Shown piece after piece: positions 1 to 11,012 of a stretch of DNA of 64,000 nucleotides; position 1 is the first letter of the stretch, and every line of letters begins with the position of its first letter. The DNA is from Welwitschia mirabilis. Lineage: Eukaryota > Gnetophyta > Gnetopsida > Welwitschiales. The translations under genes and the position numbers were made by a program. The DNA lies in the NCBI GenBank assembly GCA_051453625.1, contig JBOZIK010000001.1, positions 164,335,575 through 164,399,574 on the forward strand. Reading direction: 5' to 3'. The notes beneath the pieces are model-generated. The model was given only the letters and a program-made list of their open reading frames with translations. It made no database searches and was not told the DNA's origin.

Positions 1-935
1 ATGAAGGAGAGATCATAACCCTAAGTATTCCCACATCAAATAAAGGTGTTACCAAAACAAATGAAGCTCAAGTAAAATAAGGAACACTGAAAAAACCTAA
101 ACTTCTAAAAGATCATCTATTAGAAGCTGTCATTGGAGAAGTTAATTCAAGAGTAAAAATAAGAGATTAGATTAAAAATTTATGTGCCCATGTCTGCTAT
201 GTTTCAAAAATAGAACCCAATAACTTTGAAGAAGTAGAAAATCATGAAAAGTGAATATTAACAATGTAGGATGAGCTATAATAGTTCAAGAGAAATAATG
301 TTTGAAAACTAGTAGAGAGACCAGAAGATAAAAATGTTATTCGTATAAAATGAATCTTTAAGAACAAATGTAATGAAGAAAATAATGTTATACAAAATAA
401 AGAAAGACTTGTAGCTCAAGGTTTCAATCAAATTGAAAGAATTAATGTAAGAGATACTTTTGCTCATGTTGTAAGATTAGATAGCATTAGAATGTTTTTA
501 TCTTTTGCAACTTTTAAGAACTTTACATTTTATCAAATAGATGTAAAAAGTGAATTTGTGAATGGATTATTAAATGATGAAGTCTATGTGAAACAACCTC
601 AAGGTTTTATTGATCTATATAGATATAATCATGTGTACAGACTTAAGAAAGCTCTGTATGAATTAAAACAAGCACCAAGAGCATAGTATAAAAAATTAGC
701 TATCTTTATAAACAAAAATGGATATGATCGTGGAATAGTAGATAAAACTTTATTTCTGAATAATTTGAAAGATGATTTTATTATTATACAAATTTATGTA
801 GATGATATTATTTTTGGTTCCTCAAATGAAAATTTGTCAAAAGAATTTGCAAACATTATGATAAATCAATTTAAAATGAGTATACTTGGTGAAGTTAAAA
901 TACTTCTTGGACTTTAAATAAAGCAAACTAATGAT
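1..935 (+). pseudogene. Ty1-copia pol remnant: end of integrase linker and reverse transcriptase
   Basis: Broken reverse transcriptase of a Ty1-copia LTR retrotransposon, which would copy element RNA into DNA in cytoplasmic particles. Successive frames give copia RT blocks in order: RLVAQGFNQ-like near 410-440 (here ERLVAQGFNQ), the QIDVKSEFVNG block near 535-565, EVYVKQPQGF near 577-606, KKALYELKQAPRA near 646-684, and the catalytic YVDDIIFGS near 798-824, ending at ILLGL-stop-IKQTND before the N-gap. Stops replace expected Trp or Gln codons in several places (for example the residue after QAPRA), typical of G-to-A and C-to-T decay. The fragment enters the window in mid-element, so gag and integrase core lie to the left. 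The longest open stretch is only 64 codons (492-686); it cannot make a working enzyme. Confidence 0.9.
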
Positions 936-1470
936 NNNNNNNNNNNNNNNNNNNNNNNNNNNNNNNNNNNNNNNNNNNNNNNNNNNNNNNNNNNNNNNNN
1001 NNNNNNNNNNNNNNNNNNNNNNNNNNNNNNNNNNNNNNNNNNNNNNNNNNNNNNNNNNNNNNNNNNNNNNNNNNNNNNNNNNNNNNNNNNNNNNNNNNNN
1101 NNNNNNNNNNNNNNNNNNNNNNNNNNNNNNNNNNNNNNNNNNNNNNNNNNNNNNNNNNNNNNNNNNNNNNNNNNNNNNNNNNNNNNNNNNNNNNNNNNNN
1201 NNNNNNNNNNNNNNNNNNNNNNNNNNNNNNNNNNNNNNNNNNNNNNNNNNNNNNNNNNNNNNNNNNNNNNNNNNNNNNNNNNNNNNNNNNNNNNNNNNNN
1301 NNNNNNNNNNNNNNNNNNNNNNNNNNNNNNNNNNNNNNNNNNNNNNNNNNNNNNNNNNNNNNNNNNNNNNNNNNNNNNNNNNNNNNNNNNNNNNNNNNNN
1401 NNNNNNNNNNNNNNNNNNNNNNNNNNNNNNNNNNNNNNNNNNNNNNNNNNNNNNNNNNNNNNNNNNNNNN
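936..1470. other. Assembly gap (535 N) inside copia pol
   Basis: Unsequenced. It lies between the RT palm end (IKQTND) and the KRLIRHSILENAKIVDTPMS block. In copia elements these blocks are only about 15 residues apart, so 535 bases is far more than an uninterrupted element needs. Confidence 0.95.
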
Positions 1471-2165
1471 AAGAGATTGATCAGACATTCTATTTTAGAA
1501 AATGCAAAAATAGTTGATACTCCTATGTCTACTTCATGTAAAGTATGCCTAGATGAAATTGGTAAATCTATAGATAAAAAACTTTACAGAAGCATGATTG
1601 GTAGTTTTTTGTACTTAATCACAAGTAGACCAGATATCATGTTTAGTATTAGGGTTTGTGAAATATATCAATCTAACCCAAAAGAATCATATTTTCACGC
1701 AATAAAAAGAATAATCAGGTATATAAAAGGCACATGTGAGCAAGATGTAAAGATGACAAAAAAAGCACAAGTGGAAATTATTTCCTTCTAGATTCATGTA
1801 TAGTTTGATGGGTAAGTAAGAAACAAGACTCTATTTCTCTTTCCATTGTAGAAGCTAAATATAATGTTGTAGGAAGTTGTTGCACTTACCTCTTATGGAT
1901 AAAAGAAATGTTAAGAGATTTTAGTATATATTTTGAACAAGTTCCTTTTTTTTATGATAATACTAGTGCTATTAATCTTTCTAAAAATCTAGTTCAGCAC
2001 TTAAGAATGAAGCATATTAAACTTAGACACCATTTCCTTCATGATCAAGTTGAAAAAGTTTATATATCTATGACTTTTGTTTGTATAAATTAATAATTAG
2101 TAGATATCTTTACTAAACCTCTAAATTTTGATACTTTTATTTGTCTTAGATATAAACTAGGGGTT
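1471..2165 (+). pseudogene. Ty1-copia RT thumb and RNase H remnant, copy 1
   Basis: Continuation of the copia polyprotein. 1489-1740 reads as the usual post-RT block (AKIVDTPMSTSCK, then KLYRSMIGSFLYL, TSRPDIMFSI, QSNPKESYFHAIKRI). RNase H follows with SISLSIVEAKY, TYLLWIKEML, FFYDNTSAINLSKNLVQH, MKHIKLRHHFLHDQVEK and DIFTKPLNFDTF. Compared with copy 2 it lacks about 75 bases after 1740, which removes the first RNase H aspartate block (DADW), so it could not act even without its stops. The main open stretches are 1471-1791 and 1908-2093. Confidence 0.88.
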
Positions 2166-2789
2166 TTTTCTCCATTCTATCATTAAGTGCAGGGTGTTTG
2201 ATCAAACATCATATTTGGTCAACTGGTATAGGTTGGTCGACTGGTTTTATACTCAGTCACCTGGTTCCTTAAAACATTCTATAGCAGCAGCAGTAGTAGT
2301 AATAGAATAAAAGACAGTTATCAAATTTATCATCTAGATTTATTCTTTTGTTGTTTACTATGGATTTTTATTCTTAAATATTCTGATTAGTTATTTTATC
2401 TTATCTTTGTGTGAACATTTTGTTTTTGAAAATTATCATCTCATTTGACATACTTTGTTTGATTTAAAATGCAATTCAGTTAGTTTATTTTATACAATTC
2501 TTACATTCAATTAGTATATATTAGTTAATAGTAAAAATTTATATGTGCTTATTTTAAAAATAATTAAAATTATTATTTCAATTATAAATGAACCAAAATA
2601 TATGTATCTTTGAAATTTATGATCGTATTTGATCTCTTTTACATTATTATTTGGTATCATTGTGTTTTCACAAATTGTGCATATTCAAAATAAGTCAAAT
2701 TTAAAAACACAAATAATATTGTCTATTCTAAATGCTCTAAATGTGTATCAAATTTTTGGCTTATCATTGTTTATCATTTGGTATCAAGA
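2166..2789 (+). mobile_element. Copia 3' noncoding region, copy 1
   Basis: AT-rich sequence downstream of pol, matched along its length by 3601-4187. It contains one intact GTCGAC palindrome (2236-2241), a CAG/TAG trinucleotide run near 2285-2305 and a TGGTATCA string at 2779-2786. It ends at a 100-N gap, so this copy's polypurine tract and LTR are not seen. Confidence 0.7.
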
Positions 2790-2889
2790 NNNNNNNNNNN
2801 NNNNNNNNNNNNNNNNNNNNNNNNNNNNNNNNNNNNNNNNNNNNNNNNNNNNNNNNNNNNNNNNNNNNNNNNNNNNNNNNNNNNNNNNN
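2790..2889. repeat. 100-N gap with duplicated flanks (1539-2789 and 2890-4187)
   Basis: Fixed-size gap. The sequence to its right restarts at the copia position equal to 1539 on the left, so about 1.25 kb is present twice, visibly diverged and with an indel. Either a true partial duplication or two repeat copies or haplotypes placed end to end by the assembler. Confidence 0.8.
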
Positions 2890-3600
2890 AAAGTAAGCCT
2901 AGATAAAAATGGTAAATGAGTAGATTAAAAACTTTACAGAAGAATGATTGGTAGCTTATTATACTTAACCATAAGTAGACCAGATATCATGTTTAGTGTT
3001 GAAGTTTATGTAAGATATTAATCTAATCCAAAAGAATTACATTTTCAAGCAGCAAAAAGAATAATCAAGTATATAAAAGTCACATGTGATTATAGTTTAT
3101 GGTATCTAAATGAAACATATTTCGATCTTGTAAGTTACAATGACGCAGATTGGGTAGGATGCAAAGATGATAGAAAAAGCATAAATAAAAATTATTTCCT
3201 TCTAGGTTCATGTCTAGTTGGATGGGCAAGTAAGAAGTAAAACTCTATTTCTCTTTCCACTATAAAAGCTAAATATATTGCTACAAGAAGTTGTTGCACT
3301 TATCTCTTATGGATGAAAGAAATGTTAATAGATTTTGATATGTCTTTGGAATAAGTTCCTATTTTTTGTGATAATACCAGTGCTATTAATATTTCTAAAA
3401 ATCTAGTTTAGCACTCAAGAATAAAGCATATTGAACCTAGACATCATTTTCTTCATGATCAAGTCAAAAAATGTCATATATCTATGAATTTTATTTCTAC
3501 AGATCGACAATTAGAAGATATATTTACTAAAACCTTGAATTTTAATACTTTTATTCATCTCAACTACGAACTGAGGGTTCTTTATCCATCCTACCACTAA
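2890..3600 (+). pseudogene. Ty1-copia RNase H remnant, copy 2
   Basis: Second copy of the region starting at 1539. It keeps the segment missing from copy 1, including the YNDADWVGCKDDRKS block near 3137-3180 with the first catalytic Asp of RNase H, then LLGSCLVGWASKK, SISLSTIKAKY, IFCDNTSAINISKNLV, KHIEPRHHFLHDQV and DIFTKTLNF. Stop codons at 3237-3239 and elsewhere break it. It leads without interruption into the 3' region, polypurine tract and LTR of the same element. Confidence 0.88.
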
Positions 3601-4498
3601 GTGTAGGGCAATCAACTGAACATCATATTTGGTTAATTAGTATAGATCAATTGATTGATTTTATACTCAGTTTCCCAATTCCTTAAAATGTTTTGTAACA
3701 GTAGCAGCAACAATAGAATAAAAGATAACTATCAACCTTGTCATCTAATTTATTGTCTTATTTTTTACTATGGATTTCTATTCTTGAATATTCTGATGAG
3801 TTATTTTATCTTATCTTTGTGTGAACATTTTACATTTGAAAATCATCATCTCATTTGACATACTTTATTTGATTTAAAATGTAATTCAGTTATTCTCTTT
3901 TACATAATTTTTGCATTCATCTTAGTTATTAGTATAAATTTATATGTGCTTATTTTAGAAAGAACTAAAATTATTATTTCAATTGAAAATAAACCAAAAT
4001 ATGTGTGTCTTTAAAATTTATAGATGTTTCTAATCACATCTTACATTATTATTTTGTATCATTGTGTTTCCTCAATTTGTGTATATTCAAAACTTATCAC
4101 ATTTTAAAAGCATAAAAAAATGTTGTCTATTTAAAATGCCTAAATGTATATCAAATTTTTGGCTTATCATTGTTTATCATTTGGTATCAAGATAGGGGAA
4201 GAAGATATGCTTGATATTTCCAGCCGTATATCTAAGTTTATATTTATTTGCCATTGATGTCAAAGGGGAAAAGAAGATATAGTGTGCTTTCAAAAGTTTT
4301 TCTTAAGATATTGGGCTTTCAAAGTATTTATCTTTAAGTATTTAGTCAGAGGATTGATTATATTTTACTCTTTGCTTGAATGTCCATATGCCTTGATGTA
4401 AGGAGGAGTTTTGATTCTTAATGTGTGCTTAAAAGTATTTGGTAAATGAGCTTAAATTGTTTAAATTTTTGAAATAACTTAATTGTTTGCCATTAATG
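3601..4498 (+). mobile_element. Copia 3' noncoding region, copy 2
   Basis: Long spacer between pol and LTR, as in SIRE/Maximus-type copia elements. It carries several G-runs resembling polypurine tracts (near 4192-4200 and 4259-4268) before the one next to the LTR, each following a 'ttgccat...atgtcaa'-like string. No open reading frame is supported, so an env-like gene cannot be claimed. Confidence 0.6.
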
Positions 4499-4512
4499 TC
4501 AAAGGGGGATAT
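4499..4512 (+). promoter_or_regulatory. Polypurine tract of the + strand copia element
   Basis: TCAAAGGGGGATAT lies directly before TGTTATATTATATT. This is the usual arrangement of a plus-strand priming site next to the 3' LTR start (TG). Confidence 0.75.
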
Positions 4513-5082
4513 TGTTATATTATATTTGCCAATTGATGTCAAACTAATTTCTCTTGTGTAGTGCAAAAATGTTATATCTTGTATGTAGATGAGATTAAAT
4601 CTTGTAAGTAAAAGAATTGGATCAAAATGTAGAAGAAAAACTATTGAGTTATGTCAACCTATAATGGAGGTTGACTAGATCCTAAAGGAATCAACTACAC
4701 CTGAAGCATTCACATGAAAAATGAAATGAACCTAAAGGGGTTGACTGGATTCTGAAGTGGTTGACTAGACCTATGATCTTAAGAGCTAGTATCCCTAAAT
4801 CGAATGGAAAGAAATCGACCGAATTTTCATGGGATCGACTGGACCTGAGAAGCTAACAGCCCATAGTTCTAGACTGATAGCCAAGGGGTCGACTAGATCT
4901 AAGATGGGCTGACCAAGCTTTCATGGGGTTGACTGGATTTTTGTGGGGTCTACTAGACGATGCAGAAAAGTAAAATTTGTAAACATTATATATCTATTAC
5001 CTAGTTGTTACGTAGCATTTTCTAGTTATTTATAGTTGTTGGAGGTGTAAATCATTTGTAATAAATTCTAGTAATCCTCCAT

Positions 5083-5090
5083 TATAAATA
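5083..5090 (+). promoter_or_regulatory. LTR TATA box
   Basis: TATAAATA inside the 3' LTR, in the expected place between the motif-rich U3 part and the R/U5 part. Confidence 0.5.
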
Positions 5091-5531
5091 GCTATGCTAT
5101 TGATAACCTAGAGATCTTTTTGGCACTATTCTAATTCGACATAATAATTATGGATCTGAAAGATCAAACTGTATTTTTTATTGGTGTATCATTGTATTGC
5201 TTCAGGTCTGATCGAGGAGAGTTATCTTTGGCAAAAGAGCTTTACTTAGAATCAGATCTAAGAGTTTCATCATTGTTATCTATTAGAGAAGAGATTCATT
5301 CATTGTATTACTACTAAACATGTAATATTTGAGCAATCAAGCCATCATCACATCACATCCATTGCTTTTAAAGGTTGAGACTTAGCCTATAAAAGTTTGA
5401 TTGTAAGGGTTACAAGTAAACTGGGTAAAACCTGTGGAGTAGCAGAGATCTGAGATTAAGCTTAGGAGAAGCTTATCATCAAGAGTATATTAGGGAAGTT
5501 ACCAAACCAATATAAATCCTGAGTGCATTAG

Positions 5532-5631
5532 NNNNNNNNNNNNNNNNNNNNNNNNNNNNNNNNNNNNNNNNNNNNNNNNNNNNNNNNNNNNNNNNNNNNN
5601 NNNNNNNNNNNNNNNNNNNNNNNNNNNNNNN
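5532..5631. repeat. 100-N gap with duplicated flanks (5099-5531 and 5632-6062)
   Basis: The two flanks are near-identical over about 430 bases, both ending in GAGTGCATTAG, and differ mainly by transitions. The gap probably joins overlapping contigs or alleles. Confidence 0.85.
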
Positions 5632-6180
5632 TGGTGACCTAGAGATCTTTTTGACACTATTCTAATTCGACATAATCATTGTGGATCTAAAAGATCAAAC
5701 TATATTTTTTATTGGTGTATCATTGTATTGTTTTAGATCTAATCAAGGAGATTTATCTTTGGCAAAAGAGCTTTACTTAGAATCAGATCTAAGAGTTTCA
5801 TCATTGTGATCTATTAGAGAAGAGATTCATTCATTGTATTACTACTAAACATATAATATTTGAGCAATCAAGCCATCATCACATCACATCCATTACTTTT
5901 AAAGGTTGAGACTTAGCCTATAAAAGTTTGATTATAAGGGTTACAAGTAAACTGGGTAAAACCTGTGGAGTAGCAGAGATCTGAGATTAAGCTTAAGAGA
6001 AGCTTATCATCAAGAGTATATTAGGGAAGGTACCAAACCAATATAAATCCTGAGTGCATTAGAATTAATATTTTGTGCTTTCTATCTTTTTGATTTTTTA
6101 CTCTCTATTTTCCAATTTATGTATGCACTTTCTTGATTCCATTATTTTCAAAAGGAGAATGTTAATTAGAATAATAAAAC

Positions 6181-8348
6181 ATAGGGAAATATGAAAAAAT
6201 ATTATTAAGTTTTTAAAATGCAATTTCATACTTAGGTGTTTAAGAAAAAAATGCATCTTTCAAAAGTAATTTTAAAATGTTTGGAGAAATCCTCAAGGCA
6301 GCAGGAAGGCGTTGAGCACTAGATTTTATCATTGAAATGCATCTCACATTTTTATTAGAATGGAAGGGTTTAAATACCATAAAAGTATAATAAAAAAAAG
6401 ATAGAATAGGGTAGTGAAAGAGGGAAATCAGGGTAACTGAAATATAGATAGTAATAGGTAATAAGAATGGGAGAGAAAATAGGAGAGGGATGAGGAGGAA
6501 ATGAGGGAGTGGTTATAACCACTCCTATCATAAATAATTTTTTGAATGACCTATTATTGTAAGTATAGTATAAAAAATCTAAATTAAAAATGTTATTACC
6601 TATGTATTCAAACTCAATCATTAAATAACCAATACCAAAGATGAGGAAAATTAAAAGTAAATTCGATATTATAAATCTTATAAGGCATTCATCTAATGAT
6701 AACATAAAATAATAAAAATGTTAGATCAAGAACTAATAAGATATTCTAGTAAATGATAGTTATGCTTCTTTTCAAATGATTATATTAACTAAGAAATGAC
6801 TATAATATCATTTAATTATAAAGAAAAAATACGAAGAGAATATTACATATCAAGTATAAAATACATCAATAACTGAAAAATCAAAAATTAAAAACTAAAA
6901 TGAAAAATTAAAAACTAAAAATGAAAAATAAAAATATAGAATCATCTAAATAAACATTAATGCTAAAAGAATGTTAAGGATAGAAGTGATTATCAAAGAC
7001 AAATTTCTCATAAAACAATGTTACTAATGCTATAAAATTTTCTTAATGGTTTAATATTATGACATCTAATACTCCATGCATTAAAGAATGACTCTGAAAC
7101 TTGAGGCATATACATGAAGGTCATACAGAGGTCCAACATGAATATTATTCAATGAAAATGGTTATGTGAGATTAAATATGGAGTTCCATATATGATGTTT
7201 AATGTTTACTTTATAATAAAGATAAGAATATAAATGGGTTTAGGGTTTAAACATATTACCAGCCTAGCTAATGGTTCTAAAACCTTAAGTAAAATACCAT
7301 AAGACCTAAAATATGATAAGTGGTTTAATAAAAATATTTTATTTGGAGATATTTGCTTAATGTTCTTAACATATAAGTGATATTCATGCTTTCATAAGGA
7401 TATGCCTTCAAATGCTCTACTTATTATTACATGTAATCAGAATCCCAAGAAATTGTATCACTTGAATGTAACCTTAAGATTTTATGATATATATTTTATG
7501 TAATTCATATTTTGATAAGGATACTAATAAAATAAATATGCATTTATGAATTAAAACCTTATAACTTACTCCTTCTAGATCTACTATAAAAATAGTAAAC
7601 TACACTAAGAAATAAATTTTATTACATGAATTTTGTAGCTTAGGCATTAAGTCCATAATGTCTTACTATCATTTATTCTTTCTAGTATCTTGTTAATTTA
7701 AATCAGTGATATTTATCAAGTTAAAATTCCTTTCAACCTAGTATTAATCATTACTTGCTAGACATAAGTATGTTGGTTGATAAGAAAAGTTCTCATTGTT
7801 TTTTAACAAAGATATTTGGTTTCATTTTCTATAAATCATAGTAGCTTTCATTGAATTTTTTAGAATAGTTGTAGCTTTATTCATGACTACTATCGAAATA
7901 AGAATATATAAAAAAACATAAGTTACTAATCATAGGTTTAGGAAAAGTCCCAAATCATCTAGCTTTACACTACATGTTCTTCAAGTTCTATACCAATTTT
8001 TATGGAAAAACATTACAGCTTTAACAAGATGAAAAATCCTAAATATTCCTTCTTTGAACCTTTGCACTAGTTTATTTTTTATGTAAACACTAATGAATAT
8101 GAATATAAACCCTAGGTTATGATAATAATTTTTATTATAAAGAAACCAAAGTTTATGTATAATAACAAAGTTGTAAAGCATTTCTTTACTAGTAGAATAC
8201 TAAAAAAAAAGGAGAACATCCATAAAATAAGGAGGATATTTTTACCATGAAATATGAAACAAACCAAATCCTTTCAATAATTTGTTTTTTATTTAATAGT
8301 TAAAAGACATTTTTACATTTCAAATAAAAAAAGAGGAATTAAAAGGAC
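6181..8348. other. AT-rich sequence, no gene recognised
   Basis: A homopurine-rich patch (6870-6945) repeats units like AAAAATTAAAAACTAAA. Open stretches such as 6370-6705 on the minus strand resemble no family known to me and have the composition of chance ORFs in AT-rich DNA. Confidence 0.6.
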
Positions 8349-8448
8349 NNNNNNNNNNNNNNNNNNNNNNNNNNNNNNNNNNNNNNNNNNNNNNNNNNNN
8401 NNNNNNNNNNNNNNNNNNNNNNNNNNNNNNNNNNNNNNNNNNNNNNNN
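8349..8448. repeat. 100-N gap with duplicated flanks (8269-8348 and 8449-8509)
   Basis: Both sides contain TAAAAGACATTTT.ACATTTC and both end in AATTAAAAGGAC, differing at a few bases. Same pattern as the other 100-N gaps. Confidence 0.8.
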
Positions 8449-9389
8449 TTCCTTTAATAGCTAAAAGACATTTTCACATTTCAAATAAAAAATGAGAAAT
8501 TAAAAGGACATTAAATGTGGAATTAAAATCAAAGAATAATTTCAAATAAAAATCTTAGAAGTAACATATGGAGAGTTATAAAAACCTTAAAGCTTAATGC
8601 TATGAATACTAAAATTCTTAGCAAATGGAGAAAAACAAATAAATATATAATTATTGAAAATTACTTTATTTCAAAGATTTTAAAGTTTAAATAGCTTGAA
8701 ATATATAGAGGACTACTTCCACCATTATAGATAATTGTTATATTTACTAAGGCTAATGAAAGATAAGATATTATAGATGTTATGCCAACCCAAAAAGTGA
8801 ATAGCACATAACTAATTAAGAGAAGATATATGATAAAACTAAAATATGTAGTTAAGAGATTATTCCTTGCTATAATAAGTATAGAAAAACATAGAACTTA
8901 TAAAATGAAGAGTTAATTAGTGAGAAGAAGCCCATTATGGAGAAGTAACCAACTAAAAAGTTTGAATTTTTGAAGGAGCAATAAGCCTATAATTTTATAA
9001 AAATAAAGTTTTTCTAATTTCTTTAAGTGTAGAATCCCAAATTCTATTTACATGCTTAGAGATAGAAGTATAATCATATCATAATATATTCATGTATTAG
9101 GCATTCATGTGTTTATAATTATGATCATCCTTCTAATACTCAAGGTCATAGTCACTTTGAGTGATTGGAGAAATATCAAGAGACATAACTCATGAATATA
9201 AAATGTGATAAGTAGTTCTCTCCTTATTGGAAAGATTACATTTTCACTTGGCTTAGAACCAATTAAGCTAAGAACTAGAATGATGATACCAAGGATTTTA
9301 ACCTCCTTAATCACTTTATAATAGAAATATAGAGTAGTAGAGCCATTTTTTTCTATTAGAATATTGTCTTAGTTATATGTTAAAGGGAT
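8449..9389. other. AT-rich sequence left of element A, no gene recognised
   Basis: No domain could be read in either strand. The 69-codon minus-strand stretch 9105-9314 has no recognisable motif. Confidence 0.5.
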
Positions 9390-10995
9390 TACCAAAGGGA
9401 AGTTTTTTAGTAAAGAAGATTAAAATTAAAGTAAACTTTGAGTAATAAGCCAAGAATTTCAAATAATCTTAAGGAAGATAGAAAAATGCATTTTTATGTG
9501 AATAGGAATGAGAAAAGTTTACAATAAGAAAAAGATATCTAATCTTTCCTTTTGAGAGGAAGAGTATATTGAATAAAGTTCCCTATAAGAATCTTCCAAT
9601 AGTCATCTCCATTACTAGCCTTAACTATCATTTAAACTACAAGAATGTTTTCTTGATTATTTTTTTAAACATAATCCTCTAAGATCTTTAAGACATGCGT
9701 ATATATTACAAACAACTTTAAGGAAGCCTATGTAATTGAAATCTTTACAATATTAAAAAAAATTGTTAAAATTTTCTCAAGGATATTACAAAAGGATTTA
9801 GAAGGATCTAGATAGATGAAATAGAGTATCTCTATAAGAGAATACTAAGGTGTTATATAAGAGAAAATGCAACTTTAAAATTCTAATAAGGATCTAATAG
9901 TATAAAGCCTCCTAGTATCCAAGATGAAAAATAGCAAAGAAATGTGAAAATAAGAAAGAATCTATAATAATTTAATTCTAAATAATATGAGATGAACAAA
10001 AAAATAAAGGTAGAATAACAATATAAAAAATGAGTTTAGAAAATAAAAATATTGCTTATTAAGAAGGAAGAAGAAATGAAATGATATTACTGATTAAATC
10101 TATTCTTCTCTTTAAGAAGCNNNNNNNNNNTTCAAGAGTGATAAAACCTTTTCTTATCTTTAAATCCCTTACAAAATGTTATATCCTAGCTAGAAGATAT
10201 TCATTGGATTTATTATTTATCAAATATTGAAATCTTTTCTATGAATCATGTAAGATTTTTATTTAAAAATATTTATTAATAATCTATTTCAAAGGCTATT
10301 TAAAGAGATAGGGAGTGACTTTCTTGTGCATTATATTTTTCATTATTTTATATTTTGTTATTTAATCCTTTAGGGAAGGTTTTTGAAAATCATGACTTGT
10401 AAATAACTAAAGAAGCATTAAAACAGTTAGGAAAACATGTAAAATGATTTATATCTCATTGAGATGGCATGGATAGTATCGAAATAGATATTTTCAAATC
10501 CTTACAATGGAAATATTATCCTTTAACTATAGTGCATAATTAATGTCTTCAAATATTATGGATGTCTTCAACTAGCGTAGGCATCTTATTCAGTATATAA
10601 ATATTTAATCTATTTTATTTTTATTATTTTTTTGGTTTAAAAATATTATCTTCAATCTTGGTAGAAGTCTTCAAGTCCTATAGATGTTGCAATATATGTA
10701 GATATCTCTAACCAATATTAGATATCTATCACTACTTTAATTCAATTGAGACATCTTTTTTTGGTAGAATTATTCTATTAAAATCTTCTAAATTGGCTAA
10801 GATATATTTAGTTATTATAAACATCTTCATTATTAGTATGAATTTTTAAATTTATAGGCATATTTAAATTTTATAGATGTTTCCAACCTTTGGAAATGGA
10901 TTTAGATTATTTAGTTGATATTTCATCTTCCGTAAGCCCTATGCACATGTAATACGTAATTGGATAAGTTTGGTAGATTATAATAAGTTGAATCA
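9390..10995 (-). mobile_element. 3' LTR of element A
   Basis: Begins (minus strand) TGATTCAAC after the polypurine tract. It shares with 31820-32912 a block containing GAAGGAAGAAGAAA near 10060, TTTTCTTATCTTT(G/A)AATCCCTTACA near 10150-10175, and a run of GATGTC/GACATC motifs between 10480 and 10900. A 10-N gap (10121-10130) interrupts it. The left limit is approximate because the outer 500 bases match the other LTR poorly. Confidence 0.65.
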
Positions 10996-11012
10996 ATAGT
11001 CTCCCCTTTTTA
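10996..11012 (-). promoter_or_regulatory. Polypurine tract of element A
   Basis: Minus strand AAAAAGGGGAGACTAT directly before the LTR start TGATTCAAC. It resembles the usual copia form (AAAAAGGGGGAGATT). Confidence 0.65.

Larger units (their letters stand above)
4513..6180 (+). mobile_element. 3' LTR of the + strand copia element, approximate end
   Basis: Starts TGTTATATT right after the polypurine tract. From 4669 to 4960 it holds a cluster of degenerate GTCGAC-type motifs (GTTGACTAGATC, ATCGACTGGACC, GTCGACTAGATC and others). A TATA box sits at 5083-5090, followed by a U5-like stretch. The 100-N gap at 5532-5631 splits it, and 5099-5531 is repeated as 5632-6062, so the true LTR is probably near 1.1-1.2 kb. 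The end near 6180 (AAAACA) is a guess; no second primer-binding site follows. Confidence 0.65.

Noticed and set aside
928-1791. Long ORFs spanning N runs (also 18624-19607, 43544-44528, 58932-59423)
   Set aside because: They are open only because N cannot encode a stop; the sequenced ends show no domain of their own apart from the copia part after 1471.
2779-4189. TGGTATCA at 2779-2786 and 4182-4189 as copia primer-binding sites
   Set aside because: Both lie between pol and the polypurine tract, where no primer-binding site belongs. They are part of the long 3' region.
6370-6705. 111-codon minus-strand ORF
   Set aside because: No motif, composition follows the local AT-rich, CT-rich strand, and no start or splice context supports it.
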